46,212 nt of DNA from Candidatus Avelusimicrobium facis (GCA_900762815.1 CAAFHX010000074.1:1-46212), one strand, 5' to 3'. Shown: positions 9,011-16,725, counted from the first letter of the stretch. Notes: generated from the sequence alone by a model not told the origin. A program made the numbers and translations.

Positions 9011-9517
9011 ATGAAAAATCATTCTAAGGGCCGTTTAGGTGGCTTTGCACTGATTGAACTTTTGGTTGTTGTACTCATCCTCGTCATTTTGGCCGCGGTG
9101 GCCTTGCCCAAGTATGAAGTGGCCGTTAAAAAAGCGCGGTATATGCAGCTGATGACTTTGTGCAATTCCATCGCGCAAGCCCAAGAGGTCTACCGTATGG
9201 CCAACGGCAAATATGCACAGAATTTTGATGAACTGGATGTGTCGTTACCCCAACCCAAGCAGAAAGGCTATTCGCAACATGCCGAAGTTTGGACGTATGA
9301 CAAATTTAGTTTGACTCTATTTTCCAACGGAGAGGGAAACGAGGCCGTAACGGGGATTCTTTGGGGAGATAGTTTATCCTATGTACAAAATTACGGCCCG
9401 CAAGCCCGCCGGGAATGCCGTGCAGAACATCATGAGGAAACCGCCAAAAGAGTTTGCCTCTCTTTGGGGGCCACAAATCCAACGGTTTCCAAGTCTTACA
9501 CTATATACTGGTTTTAA
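9011..9517 (+). CDS. type IV pilin-like protein 1
   Basis: 168 aa. A short basic leader ends at Gly11, followed by FALIELLVVVLILVILAAV, the class III prepilin signature. Cleavage is expected between Gly11 and Phe12, with Glu at +5. The hydrophobic N-terminal helix is followed by a variable globular domain containing a Cys pair near the C-terminus (Cys at about 136 and 147). It would be processed by a prepilin peptidase and assembled in the inner membrane into a pilus or pseudopilus. The gene stands alone with its own leader; no assembly ATPase or peptidase is nearby. Leu in place of Gly at the LVILAA turn is a small deviation from the other two copies. Confidence 0.88.
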   Translation: MKNHSKGRLGGFALIELLVVVLILVILAAVALPKYEVAVKKARYMQLMTLCNSIAQAQEVYRMANGKYAQNFDELDVSLPQPKQKGYSQHAEVWTYDKFSLTLFSNGEGNEAVTGILWGDSLSYVQNYGPQARRECRAEHHEETAKRVCLSLGATNPTVSKSYTIYWF

Positions 9518-9613
9518 AAAATTGTTTTGAATGAAACTCCCCGGCAATACCCGGGACATTTTGATGTAGTGTTGGAAAAATGATACAACGAAATGCCCCA
9601 AATTGCGAAGAAA

Positions 9614-9687
9614 TGCCCCCGGCGGGATTTGAACTCGCAACCTTCTCCTTAGGACGGAGCCGCTCTATCCAATTGAGCTACGGGGGC
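9614..9687 (-). tRNA. tRNA-Arg (anticodon CCT)
   Basis: A cloverleaf can be drawn: acceptor GCCCCCG/CGGGGGC, D stem GCTC/GAGC, anticodon loop GTCCTAA with CCT after T33, T-loop TTCAAAT and discriminator A. CCA is not encoded. The first anticodon-stem pair is G-A, the T stem has one A-C mismatch and position 32 is G, so the gene is slightly irregular. A minus-strand TATACT at 9694-9699 would start transcription almost at the mature 5' end. Confidence 0.85.
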
Positions 9688-9791
9688 GTTAGAAGTATAT
9701 TTTAGCAAGTTTAAAGCGGCTCTCCAATTTTTTCTCGTCTTTATGGCCCGGGCTATCCGTGCCGCCCGTCCTTAAAAACTTTTTTCTGGGT

Positions 9792-9855
9792 CCAAAGGCC
9801 TAGAGGGTCGCGGGTCCAAGTGCCCTTGCGCTACTGCGCAGCACTTACTTACAAT
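9792..9855 (+). promoter_or_regulatory. promoter and upstream element of paralog gene 1
   Basis: The element CCAAAGGCCTA - 9 bases - GGGTCCAAGTGCCCTTG runs directly into a -35 TTGCGC (9826-9831). An 18-base spacer leads to -10 TACAAT (9850-9855). The ATG at 9863 is 7 bases after the -10, with no Shine-Dalgarno, so the transcript should be leaderless. The same element precedes the next two genes. Confidence 0.6.
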
Positions 9856-9862
9856 AAAAATT

Positions 9863-10882
9863 ATGAAGATACTCAAACCCGTTTTCTCGCTGCTGCTCAG
9901 CAGCGCCTTGCTTTTGTCGGCCTCCGCACCCGCCTGTGCGGGCCAGCCCCAGCGCTATAAGCAGCTGCTTTCTTTGCGGGAACAAACCCGCCGGGCTTTG
10001 TCGGCCCGGCCGGAGCGGACCGCTTATCTGCGCCAGCTGCTTACGCTGTCGGCCGGCGCGGCGGTCGTGGCAGCTGTGTCCGTGGCCGCACAGAAACAGC
10101 AAACCCAACTGGCTTTGGCCGATATCCGGGCCCGCCTGCAAACCGCTTTGCGCCAAAATGCCGCGGCCCCGCTCAAGGGCCCCGGCCTTCACCTTTTTGC
10201 CAAAAAACATACGGATGACGCTTGGGTAGGGTCCTTGTTTGACGATGTGGAAAAGGCCCCCGCCCCCAAACCGGCCCCGAAAAAGGACCTCTCTTGGTTG
10301 GATGAGCCCTTTGAAAAGCCGGCTCCCGCACCCCGGCCGGGCTCTTTGTTCCCCGAGCAAACCCCGCCCCCGACCAAAGCCGAGCCCAAAACGTATTTGA
10401 GCAAGCGCATTATGAAAGAGTATGAGCCGCGCCTGAGCCGTCTGCCGCTGTCTGAGCAGCAGGGCCTGGTGGATATTTTGGATGAGGCCGTCCTGCGCAA
10501 AAAGAAAAGCGGTTATGCCTCCGCCATTCGTTTTTTAGAGCAGAAATCTTATCGTACGGCGCATGTGTCGCTCTACTTGATTATTGCTAAGCGGATGTTG
10601 CTGCTGACGGGCATTTTTGTAGCTACCGACTATTTCCTGCATATGCCGGAACAGTCTGCCGCTCTGCGGCGTTTGGCGGCCAATCCCGTTTTGCTGGCTG
10701 ACGCTACGGATGCGGACTTGGCCCTTTTGGCAACGGACCCGCAATCGGTGCCGCTGTGCCAAAGTATTGCCCAAGCGGCTACCGCCTTGGCGGATATGGA
10801 GCTTTCCGCCCAAGAGCAGCAGTTTGTTCAATCCTGGCATCCGCAAACCCGGCCCGCCCCGCCTGCCGTTTTGGCCCGGTAA
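9863..10882 (+). CDS. exported protein of an unrecognised family, paralog 1
   Basis: 339 aa; function not recognised. A signal peptide is clear (basic start, hydrophobic core, ASAPACAG at about residues 20-27, possibly a lipoprotein-like or ordinary signal peptidase site). A second hydrophobic stretch is at about 63-80, a Pro/Lys-rich linker at about 130-170, and another hydrophobic segment at about 240-260. The C-terminal part (LLADATDADLALL..., ending PAVLAR) aligns with the C-termini of the two following genes, which end in AQLAR and VQLAR. The N-terminal pattern (Leu/Arg-rich helix, then membrane segment) also corresponds. It is therefore the most diverged member of a tandem three-gene family. 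It is predicted to be leaderless. A role in the envelope is inferred from the signal peptide only. Confidence 0.75.
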   Translation: MKILKPVFSLLLSSALLLSASAPACAGQPQRYKQLLSLREQTRRALSARPERTAYLRQLLTLSAGAAVVAAVSVAAQKQQTQLALADIRARLQTALRQNAAAPLKGPGLHLFAKKHTDDAWVGSLFDDVEKAPAPKPAPKKDLSWLDEPFEKPAPAPRPGSLFPEQTPPPTKAEPKTYLSKRIMKEYEPRLSRLPLSEQQGLVDILDEAVLRKKKSGYASAIRFLEQKSYRTAHVSLYLIIAKRMLLLTGIFVATDYFLHMPEQSAALRRLAANPVLLADATDADLALLATDPQSVPLCQSIAQAATALADMELSAQEQQFVQSWHPQTRPAPPAVLAR

Positions 10883-10890
10883 CTTGGGAG

Positions 10891-10956
10891 CCAAAAGGCC
10901 CATCTGTTCTTTGGGCCTAAGGACCCTTGTAGACGGGAAAGTGCTTTTTCTACAAT
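10891..10956 (+). promoter_or_regulatory. promoter and upstream element of paralog gene 2
   Basis: CCAAAAGGCCCA - 10 bases - GGGCCTAAGGACCCTTG, in which AGGCCCA/TGGGCCT can also pair as a hairpin. It continues into -35 TTGTAG (10927-10932), an 18-base spacer and -10 TACAAT (10951-10956). The layout matches 9792-9855 and 12314-12377. Confidence 0.6.
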
Positions 10957-11000
10957 AAAAATGTGGTAAATCTTAAGACTTTCTACATTGGAGATAATAT

Positions 11001-12240
11001 ATGTTCAAACTAAATAAAATGCTGGCTTGTGCCTTGAGCTTGTCTTTGCTGGGGCAGAGCACGCTTTTTGCCGCACCGGCAAAACAGCCGTCCCAACAGC
11101 CCAAAACCTTGGTTGAGTACCAACAACGCGCCCGGGCAGAGGTAAAACGCAGCCCGTGGATTCAGCGCGAAGGAAAATACATTTTGGGCATCGGCGGTGC
11201 CTTGACGGCGGGCTTTATCTTGCAGGGGGTCCATTATCAGCGCAAAATACGGAAGATGGAACAAAAATATATTTCCGAAATAAACAAGACCCATGAATAT
11301 TATGGAAGTGCGTTGGCCAGGCAATCCCAAAGAAAGGGGAAAGGAGGAGCCCTATCGGGAAGCTATTTGGACGACTTAGAGCAAATAACGCGCCAGCTCC
11401 GGCAAGAAATGTTGGCCGATAAGAATAAAATAGCGTCTTTGGAAAAGCAAATTGACAAGTTAGAACATGCTAATAAAATGTTGAGAAAAGATCATGTTTA
11501 TTTGAGCAAAAAAGCCAAGGGCCTTCACAAAGCGTCTGAAATACGCCAAGGCCGGGTGCAAGCCCTAAAAGAGGAACTTGCGCAGTTGCAAAAACGATAT
11601 GAATTAAGTGAAACGCGCTACACTTTTTTGAGTGCCACCAACTCTGCACAATGGGGTAAACAGTTGGATTCTTATGTCAAAATTTTTGACGCTTCTGTGC
11701 CGGAAACAGAACGCTTGGCGTTGCGCAAACAACTGGCCAAAGAGCCCTGGTTGTTGCAAGCCACCCAATTACAACAAAAAGAGTTTTTTGAAGATTATAG
11801 ATCACGTTTCGGAAGTCTCTGTTCACGCCTCCAAGACCAGCGCAGATCCTTATATGCACTCCATGATCCGGATGTTTGTTGACAAAGAATTGCCGCTCTA
11901 TGACCGGCTGATCAGCCTGTGCCGCCGGGCTTTCCATTCTAAAAACTTGATGGCGGTAGGCCTGATTGTGGCCTTGGGTGCGACGGCGCAAAGCGCCTCG
12001 GCGCAGAGAATGGCCGACCGCATCAATAGAAATTTTGACCTTTTTCTTAACGCCTCGGCGCGAGAGCTGGCCGTGATGGAAAAAGACAAAGAAGTGGTCA
12101 AGGTCTGCGTGCAGGGTGCCGAAGTATTGCACCAAATGAGCCAACTGACCAAAGAGGAACAAGCCCTTCTTTCCAAAGAGTGGAAGGTAAGCAATACAAG
12201 AAAATTCACCCGCGCCAGCCGCGTACAACTGGCCCGATAA
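11001..12240 (+). pseudogene. exported coiled-coil family, paralog 2, frameshifted
   Basis: Reading from the ATG at 11001 (SD GGAG) gives a signal peptide (to about AAPA, residue 27), the block LVEYQQRARAEVKRSPWIQR, a membrane segment (about 60-78) and a long coiled coil (about 90-210). At 11784-11789 there is a run of six T; one T fewer would restore the frame of the intact paralog at 12428. After the shift the zero frame reads unrelated residues and stops at 11882. The +1 frame continues the family sequence (MFVDKELPLYDRL, then the second hydrophobic segment and C-terminal domain) to 12240, ending VQLAR. Both halves are well conserved, so the lesion is recent, a sequencing error, or a switchable tract. 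Function not recognised. Confidence 0.8.
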
Positions 12241-12261
12241 GACATTTTCTTTCGCAAAAAA

Positions 12262-12287
12262 CCCCGGTCTTTGCCCGGGGTTTTTTT
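12262..12287 (+). terminator. intrinsic terminator after paralog 2
   Basis: Stem CCCCGG/CCGGGG (12262-12267, 12275-12280), extendable by A-T pairs, followed by seven T. Confidence 0.85.
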
Positions 12288-12313
12288 GTGGATTTTTTTG
12301 GCTGAGCCCGGTA

Positions 12314-12377
12314 CCAAAAGGCCTAGCTGGCTTTAGGCCCAAAGGCCCTTGTGAGGGTACGGAGCATTTTTTAGAAT
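12314..12377 (+). promoter_or_regulatory. promoter and upstream element of paralog gene 3
   Basis: CCAAAAGGCCTA - 9 bases - AGGCCCAAAGGCCCTTG runs into -35 TTGTGA (12349-12354). A 17-base spacer leads to TAGAAT (12372-12377). Third copy of the element seen at 9792 and 10891. Confidence 0.6.
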
Positions 12378-12427
12378 ACCATTAGTAGCACCATATCCCG
12401 GGTATTTTTACCCCTGAAGAGGTCTTT

Positions 12428-13723
12428 ATGTTCCAAATGAAACAAATGCTGGCTTGCACCTTGAGCCTGTCCCTGCTGGGCCAAAGCGCGCTCTTTGCCG
12501 CGCCGCCGCAGCAGCCGTCCAAACAACCAAACACCTTGGTTGAGTACCAACAACGCGCCCGGGAAGAGGTAAAACGCAGCCCGTGGATTCAGCGCGAAGG
12601 AAAATACATTTTGGGTGCCGGCGGTGCCGTAGTGGCCGGTTTTGTTTTGCAGGAAGTGCGCCACTGGCGTCGTTTGGAAGTTTTGCAGCAGGAATATACC
12701 AGTCGTTTGGAGTCCGTTTACAGGGCCGGAAAGAAAGCGGCCCAGCGCGAGTTTGCAGACGTAGAAAAAAATTTAAAAACTCGCTTGGCGCAAGAGGAAA
12801 TCTATTTTGACCGCTTAGCCGCTGCGGGCAAGAAAAAGGTGTCCATGTTGCAAGAGGAAATGTTTGCCGCCCAAAAAGAAGCTGAAGCGGCAAAAAGAGA
12901 ATTAGCCCAAGTGCAAGCTTCTAAAAAACAATTGGAAAAAGAGCTGCGCACCGCCAATCACAAAGCTACGGGCTGGCAGAAATCCTCTGAGGTGCAACGC
13001 GGCAAGTTAAAAGCAGCCCAAGAAGCGGCCGTAACAAGAGAAGCCGAACTGCAGCAAGTCATTGCCCAGTGGGAAAAGCGCTATGCGCTGAAGAACGAAC
13101 ACTATATCTTTTTAGCCAGCTATCACCCGGATAATTGGGGCGGCAAATTGCATACATACGAAAAAATCTTTGACCCCAAAGTGTCGCAAGCCGAGCGCTT
13201 GGCGCTGCGCAATCAGCTGGCCCAAGAGCCTTGGTTGCTGCAGGCTACCCAAGCCCAGCAAAAGGAGTTCATGAAAATTGTGGACCGCGCGGCGGAAATG
13301 CGTATGTACAACGGAAGAGAAACGACCGATATGTTCATGCGCTGCCTGATCCGGATGTTTGTTGACAAAGAATTGCCGCTTTATGAACGGCTGATCGGTC
13401 TGTGCCGCCATATCTTTCATTCTAAAAACTTGATGATTGTGGGAACGATTTTTATTTTGGGTGCTTCGGCGCAAAGCGCCTCGGCGCAGAAAATGGCCGA
13501 CCGCGTGAACCAAAATTTTGACTTATTCCTCAACGCCACGGAACAAGAGCTGGCCGTGATGGAAAAAGACAAAGAAGTTGTTAAAGTCTGCGTGCAGGTG
13601 TCCGAAGTACTGCACCAAATGAGCCAACTGACCCCGGAGGAGCAAGATATGCTCTCCCAGGCGTGGCGTGCCGGTGGCGTACAAAAGCCGGTCCGCGCAT
13701 CCCGGGCCCAATTGGCCCGCTGA
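12428..13723 (+). CDS. exported coiled-coil protein of an unrecognised family, paralog 3 (intact)
   Basis: 431 aa; function not recognised. Signal peptide with likely cleavage after FAA near residue 25. The block LVEYQQRAREEVKRSPWIQR is nearly identical to paralog 2. A membrane segment lies at about 60-75, followed by a long charged coiled coil (about 80-215) that is quite different from paralog 2. The conserved C-terminal half has MFVDKELPLYERL, a hydrophobic stretch (about 330-350), an Ala/Ser-rich SAQSASAQ and a helical domain ending RASRAQLAR. Conserved ends around a divergent coiled coil suggest a membrane-anchored protein whose middle part varies in length or partner. It has its own promoter and is followed by a strong terminator. 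Ribosome site GAAGAGG about 8 bases upstream. Confidence 0.85.
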   Translation: MFQMKQMLACTLSLSLLGQSALFAAPPQQPSKQPNTLVEYQQRAREEVKRSPWIQREGKYILGAGGAVVAGFVLQEVRHWRRLEVLQQEYTSRLESVYRAGKKAAQREFADVEKNLKTRLAQEEIYFDRLAAAGKKKVSMLQEEMFAAQKEAEAAKRELAQVQASKKQLEKELRTANHKATGWQKSSEVQRGKLKAAQEAAVTREAELQQVIAQWEKRYALKNEHYIFLASYHPDNWGGKLHTYEKIFDPKVSQAERLALRNQLAQEPWLLQATQAQQKEFMKIVDRAAEMRMYNGRETTDMFMRCLIRMFVDKELPLYERLIGLCRHIFHSKNLMIVGTIFILGASAQSASAQKMADRVNQNFDLFLNATEQELAVMEKDKEVVKVCVQVSEVLHQMSQLTPEEQDMLSQAWRAGGVQKPVRASRAQLAR

Positions 13724-13745
13724 GAGATAACCCTCTTATAATACC

Positions 13746-13773
13746 AACCCCCGGGCCAGCCCGGGGGTTTTAT
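13746..13773. terminator. bidirectional intrinsic terminator
   Basis: A perfect 10-bp stem AACCCCCGGG/CCCGGGGGTT with a CCAG loop, then TTTAT. It sits between paralog 3 and the convergent nitroreductase gene. Confidence 0.9.
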
Positions 13774-13790
13774 ATTGATATCTACAATGT

Positions 13791-14384
13791 TTATTTTTCT
13801 ACCCGCATTCGCTGCGCCAGCGGTACAAAGGTCTTGGGCTGGGCGGGTGCATAAGGCGTGCCAAAAGGCATTTGCGCCACCAGCTTCCACCCGGCCGGAA
13901 TATGAAACCGCTCCGCCACGGCCGCGTCTATTAGCGGGTTGTAATGCTGCAGGGAAGCGCCGATGCCCACCTCAGCCAAGGCCGTCCACACGGCAAATTG
14001 CAGCATGCCATTGGCCTGCTGCGCCCACTGCGGAAAATGCTCCCGGTAGAGCGGGAACTTTTCTTGGAAGCTTTGCACCACCGTCTCATCATCAAAATAC
14101 AATATGGTGCCGTAGGCTGCGGCAAAGGCTTTGAGCTTTTCTTCTGTCGGGGCAAAGTTTTCCGCAGGAACGACTTTTTGCAAAGCCTCTTTGACCAATT
14201 GCCACAGCTGCTCATGGGCCGCCGCTTCCAGCAAGACCACCCGTGCGCTTTGGCTGTTAAAGGCCGAGGGCGTTTGCTTGACGCAATCTTCTATGATTTT
14301 GGCTACCTCTGATTGCGAAATGGGCAGTTGGTCTGCCAAACTGTAACGTGAGCGGCGCCGCCGAATTAGTTCAGTAAAAACCAT
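13791..14384 (-). CDS. nitroreductase family FMN-dependent oxidoreductase
   Basis: 197 aa. The N-terminal RRRRSRYSL is the FMN-binding arginine motif of the nitroreductase fold, in the form found in the Frm2/Hbn1-like subgroup. NSQSARVVLL and the GIGASLQHYNP block near residue 145 follow, as in that subgroup. These enzymes reduce nitro compounds, quinones or lipid peroxide-linked substrates with NAD(P)H; the true substrate is unknown. The start is supported by AAGGGGG just upstream, and a minus-strand TATAAT lies at 14414-14419. The gene is monocistronic. Confidence 0.87.
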   Translation of the reverse strand: MVFTELIRRRRSRYSLADQLPISQSEVAKIIEDCVKQTPSAFNSQSARVVLLEAAAHEQLWQLVKEALQKVVPAENFAPTEEKLKAFAAAYGTILYFDDETVVQSFQEKFPLYREHFPQWAQQANGMLQFAVWTALAEVGIGASLQHYNPLIDAAVAERFHIPAGWKLVAQMPFGTPYAPAQPKTFVPLAQRMRVEK

Positions 14385-14484
14385 AATTCCCCCTTTGCTG
14401 CTTGGATGTAGTTATTATAATAAAGCCACCGTGCGCGGGCCAGTGCCGCTTTTGTGTTAGAAAAGGGGGGATAATAAGAGGTCG

Positions 14485-14616
14485 CAAACTCGCATAAGGC
14501 TGCGGCTTTCTCGTCCTAGCGCCACGCAAAGCAGTTTGCGTGGCTGTCCGGCTAAAATAAAACAGCCCCTGACAAAAGTCAGAGGCTGTTTGATATGGTT
14601 TCCGGACTAGGACTCG
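14485..14616 (-). repeat. direct repeat copy A, with orphan tRNA-Gln 3' end
   Basis: 132 bases, identical to 14691-14822 apart from one base near 14504. Read on the minus strand it begins with the last 21 bases of tRNA-Gln including CCA (14596-14616), then a terminator, then a perfect 10-bp palindrome (GCCACGCAAA...TTTGCGTGGC) set between CCTAG-type and TCCGG-type blocks that mirror the tRNA 3' half. No tRNA 5' half precedes it. The rest of 14385-14484 holds only the nitroreductase promoter. Confidence 0.9.
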
Positions 14617-14690
14617 GCCACAAGTCGCCTCGTTGACCCTCGGCGCTCGCGGCCCCGCCTCGCCATGCTCGCCTTTCGGCCTGTTGGCCT

Positions 14691-14822
14691 CAAACTCGCA
14701 TAAGGTTGCGGCTTTCTCGTCCTAGCGCCACGCAAAGCAGTTTGCGTGGCTGTCCGGCTAAAATAAAACAGCCCCTGACAAAAGTCAGAGGCTGTTTGAT
14801 ATGGTTTCCGGACTAGGACTCG
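14691..14822 (-). repeat. direct repeat copy B, overlapping the real tRNA-Gln 3' end
   Basis: Offset exactly 206 bases from copy A. It overlaps tRNA-Gln from C56 of the T-loop to the CCA (14802-14822) and continues 111 bases beyond it. The 74-base spacer between copies (14617-14690) is GC-rich and has no coding signal. Confidence 0.9.
14766..14797 (-). terminator. tRNA-Gln terminator
   Basis: A 14-base stem with one A-C mismatch (14766-14779 with 14784-14797) and an AAAA loop (TTTT in the transcript). On the minus strand it is followed by a T-rich run. The duplicate lies at 14560-14591. Confidence 0.85.
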
Positions 14823-14875
14823 AACCTAGAATGACTGGACCAAAACCAGTAGTGATACCATTTCACCATCCGGAA
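14802..14875 (-). tRNA. tRNA-Gln (anticodon TTG)
   Basis: Complete cloverleaf: acceptor TTCCGGA/TCCGGAA, D stem GTGA/TCAC, anticodon stem ACTGG/CCAGT with loop TTTTGGT (TTG), T arm CTAGG-TTCGAGT-CCTAG, discriminator A and encoded CCA. Its 3' end is duplicated downstream (14596-14616). Confidence 0.96.
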
Positions 14876-14883
14876 TAAAAATC

Positions 14884-15171
14884 TTATTGCGGCGGCTGCG
14901 ACGAAGCAGCAGCCTGTTTGGCCAATTCCTCTTGGTAAGCCTTCATCACATGCTCTTCCAAGTATTGGCGAAACGCTTGATTGACCGGGTGCACCATGTC
15001 TTTATAGCTGCCGTCCGGCATTTTGCGCGAGGGCATACATAAAAACAATCCCTTGGCGCCTTCCACCACCTTCATATTGCGTACCACGAAACATTCATCA
15101 AATGTCACGCTGGCAAATGCCTTGAGGCGGTCTTCCCCCATCAAGTGGATCCGAATTTCAGTTATTTTCAT
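14884..15171 (-). CDS. spoVG: SpoVG family regulator
   Basis: 95 aa from the Met of MKITEIRIHL at 15171; upstream in-frame codons are not part of the family. The conserved core includes LKAFASVTFD, FVVRNMKVVEG and GLFLCMPSRKMPDG, which is diagnostic. SpoVG proteins are small nucleic-acid-binding regulators found far beyond spore formers. The gene overlaps the end of ispE by 14 bases; ispE and spoVG are also near neighbours in Bacillus-type gene orders. The C-terminal QAAASSQPPQ tail is low complexity. Confidence 0.95.
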   Translation of the reverse strand: MKITEIRIHLMGEDRLKAFASVTFDECFVVRNMKVVEGAKGLFLCMPSRKMPDGSYKDMVHPVNQAFRQYLEEHVMKAYQEELAKQAAASSQPPQ

Positions 15172-16060
15172 TGGGTGTCCCTCCGAAATGCACAACAAAC
15201 ACTTTTCGTCCCTGTTTTTTGATTTGTTCTGCCAAATTGTCGGCGCGTTTGCGGTTGGGGGTTAAGACAAAAACGGTAGAACCGGAACCGGACATCAACG
15301 GGCACGCACCCAGGGCTAAAAAGTCTTCTTTTACATCTCGTACGGCACACTCATAGGGCAATACCGCCTCTTCCAGGCGGTTGAACAACAGCTCATGCCA
15401 TTGTCCGGCGCTAACGCCTTGCCTCAAGTACTCTATTAGTTTATCTAAATTGGACAATTTTGTCAATACATCGTCGGGCCGTGGCAGCTGCAGCCGCGCA
15501 AAGACGCCTTGGGTCGGCACATTTTGGTCCGGGTAGACCAGCACGGCCCAGGGCAGCGGTCCGGCAGCGGGCACCGGGGTCAGTTTCTCGCCGATTCCCT
15601 CCGCCCGCAAAAACACTTCCGGGTACAAAAAAACGGGCACGTCCGCTCCCAACCGGGTGGCTTGGGGCAGCAGTTCCAGCGGGTCTTTGCCAAACAGTTG
15701 GCACAATCCCCGCAACACGGTGCCGGCATCCGACGAGCCGCCCCCCAGCCCGGCCCCCATGGGAATGTGTTTTTCTAAGGAAATATCCGCCCGTAAGGTC
15801 AGACCAAAATGCTGCTCAAAAGCCCGCACGGCGCGCAGGACTAAATTGTTGTCGTCGGCGGCCAAGCCGCCGCCCAGCGGGCCCGTAATCTGCAAGTGCA
15901 ACTGCTCCTGCTGGGCCGGCTGCGCCTGCAGGTGTAAGGTATCACACAAAGAGGTTTTGGCAAAAAGCATTGCCAATTCGTGGTAGCCGTCGGGGCGTTT
16001 GCCCGTTACTTCCAGGAACAGGTTTACTTTGGCCGGAGCCTTTAGGGTAAGCGATGACAT
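15158..16060 (-). CDS. ispE: 4-diphosphocytidyl-2-C-methyl-D-erythritol kinase
   Basis: 300 aa, the usual length. GHMP-kinase architecture: N-terminal KAPAKVNLFLEV with RPDGYHEL, ATP-binding PMGAGLGGGSSDAG near residue 90, and a C-terminal MSGSGSTVF motif. The enzyme phosphorylates CDP-methylerythritol in the non-mevalonate isoprenoid pathway. It is the first gene of a two-gene minus-strand unit with spoVG. The presence of IspE indicates a MEP route for isoprenoids (undecaprenyl carrier and quinones). Confidence 0.96.
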   Translation of the reverse strand: MSSLTLKAPAKVNLFLEVTGKRPDGYHELAMLFAKTSLCDTLHLQAQPAQQEQLHLQITGPLGGGLAADDNNLVLRAVRAFEQHFGLTLRADISLEKHIPMGAGLGGGSSDAGTVLRGLCQLFGKDPLELLPQATRLGADVPVFLYPEVFLRAEGIGEKLTPVPAAGPLPWAVLVYPDQNVPTQGVFARLQLPRPDDVLTKLSNLDKLIEYLRQGVSAGQWHELLFNRLEEAVLPYECAVRDVKEDFLALGACPLMSGSGSTVFVLTPNRKRADNLAEQIKKQGRKVFVVHFGGTPNENN

Positions 16061-16122
16061 ACTTTTATTCTAGCAAATATGTATGGTCTGTTTAATGAAA
16101 ATGGGCCGGGCTTTGCAGAACG

Positions 16123-16190
16123 CTTGCACAATGTTTTTTTTTTGCTAAATTTTGCGTATAAGCGAAATTTAGCAAAAAAGGAAGGGAAAC
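16123..16190 (+). promoter_or_regulatory. conserved pilin leader 2 (T10 tract, inverted repeat, SD)
   Basis: CTTGCACAATG, ten T (16134-16143), perfect inverted repeat GCTAAATTT (16144-16152)/AAATTTAGC (16165-16173) extendable by three pairs including a wobble around a GTATAA loop, then AAAAAAGGAAGG. It is the best-formed of the three pilin leaders. Confidence 0.6.
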
Positions 16191-16712
16191 ATGAAAAACC
16201 GTTTTACGGGCCGTTTAGGCGGCTTTACGCTGATTGAATTGTTGGTCGTTGTCCTCATCCTCGGTATCTTGGCCGCCATTGCGCTGCCGCAATACCGGGT
16301 GGCGGTGGCCAAGACCCGGGCCGTCCAGCTGGTTACGCTGGTGCGCTCGGTCAAAGACGCGCAAGAGCGCTACTATATGGCCAACGGCGAATACTCGCGG
16401 GATTTTGATGCGCTGGATGTGCAACTGCCCGCCGGGGGAGAAATCCGCGGGCAGGCTCTTTATTACGATGAAAAAGGTTTTGCGGTGTCCATGCTTACGG
16501 ATGCCGACCCCAATGCCGTGTACGGCACCCTGTCGGGGGCGGAGAGGCTTACCTGGTGGATGAAGTTAGCGCACTTTCCTGCGTCACCCTACGGAGAGGT
16601 TCTCTGTTATTCCTATGGCAGTAAAGTGGCCGAACAGGCGTGTGCCAGCCTGGGCGGTACAGCTCCGCGAACAGCCTGCAGCGGTAGCTGTAAAATTTAC
16701 AAAATACAATGA
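16191..16712 (+). CDS. type IV pilin-like protein 2
   Basis: 173 aa. Leader MKNRFTGRLGG, then FTLIELLVVVLILGILAAI; prepilin cleavage is expected after Gly11, with Glu at +5. The region RAVQLVTLVRSVKDAQERYYMANGEYSRDF resembles pilin 1 (YRMANGKYAQNFDELDV), and ALDVQLPAGGE matches its next block, so these are paralogs. Several Cys (about 143, 153, 164, 168) near the C-terminus suggest a disulfide loop. It is an isolated gene between two minus-strand genes, expressed from its own leader and ended by a strong terminator. Role: pilus or pseudopilus subunit, inferred. Confidence 0.9.
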   Translation: MKNRFTGRLGGFTLIELLVVVLILGILAAIALPQYRVAVAKTRAVQLVTLVRSVKDAQERYYMANGEYSRDFDALDVQLPAGGEIRGQALYYDEKGFAVSMLTDADPNAVYGTLSGAERLTWWMKLAHFPASPYGEVLCYSYGSKVAEQACASLGGTAPRTACSGSCKIYKIQ

Positions 16713-16725
16713 ATGTGTATGAAAA

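Noticed and set aside
11781..11792. Programmed -1 frameshift at T TTT TTG in the middle paralog
   Set aside because: A -1 shift here meets TGA at once; the family frame lies at +1, so the classic slippery heptamer does not explain it.
14485..14875. Prophage or island attachment sites at tRNA-Gln
   Set aside because: Only 206 bases lie between the copies, there is no integrase, and identity extends 111 bases past the tRNA end, far beyond a normal att core. A degenerate element is not excluded.
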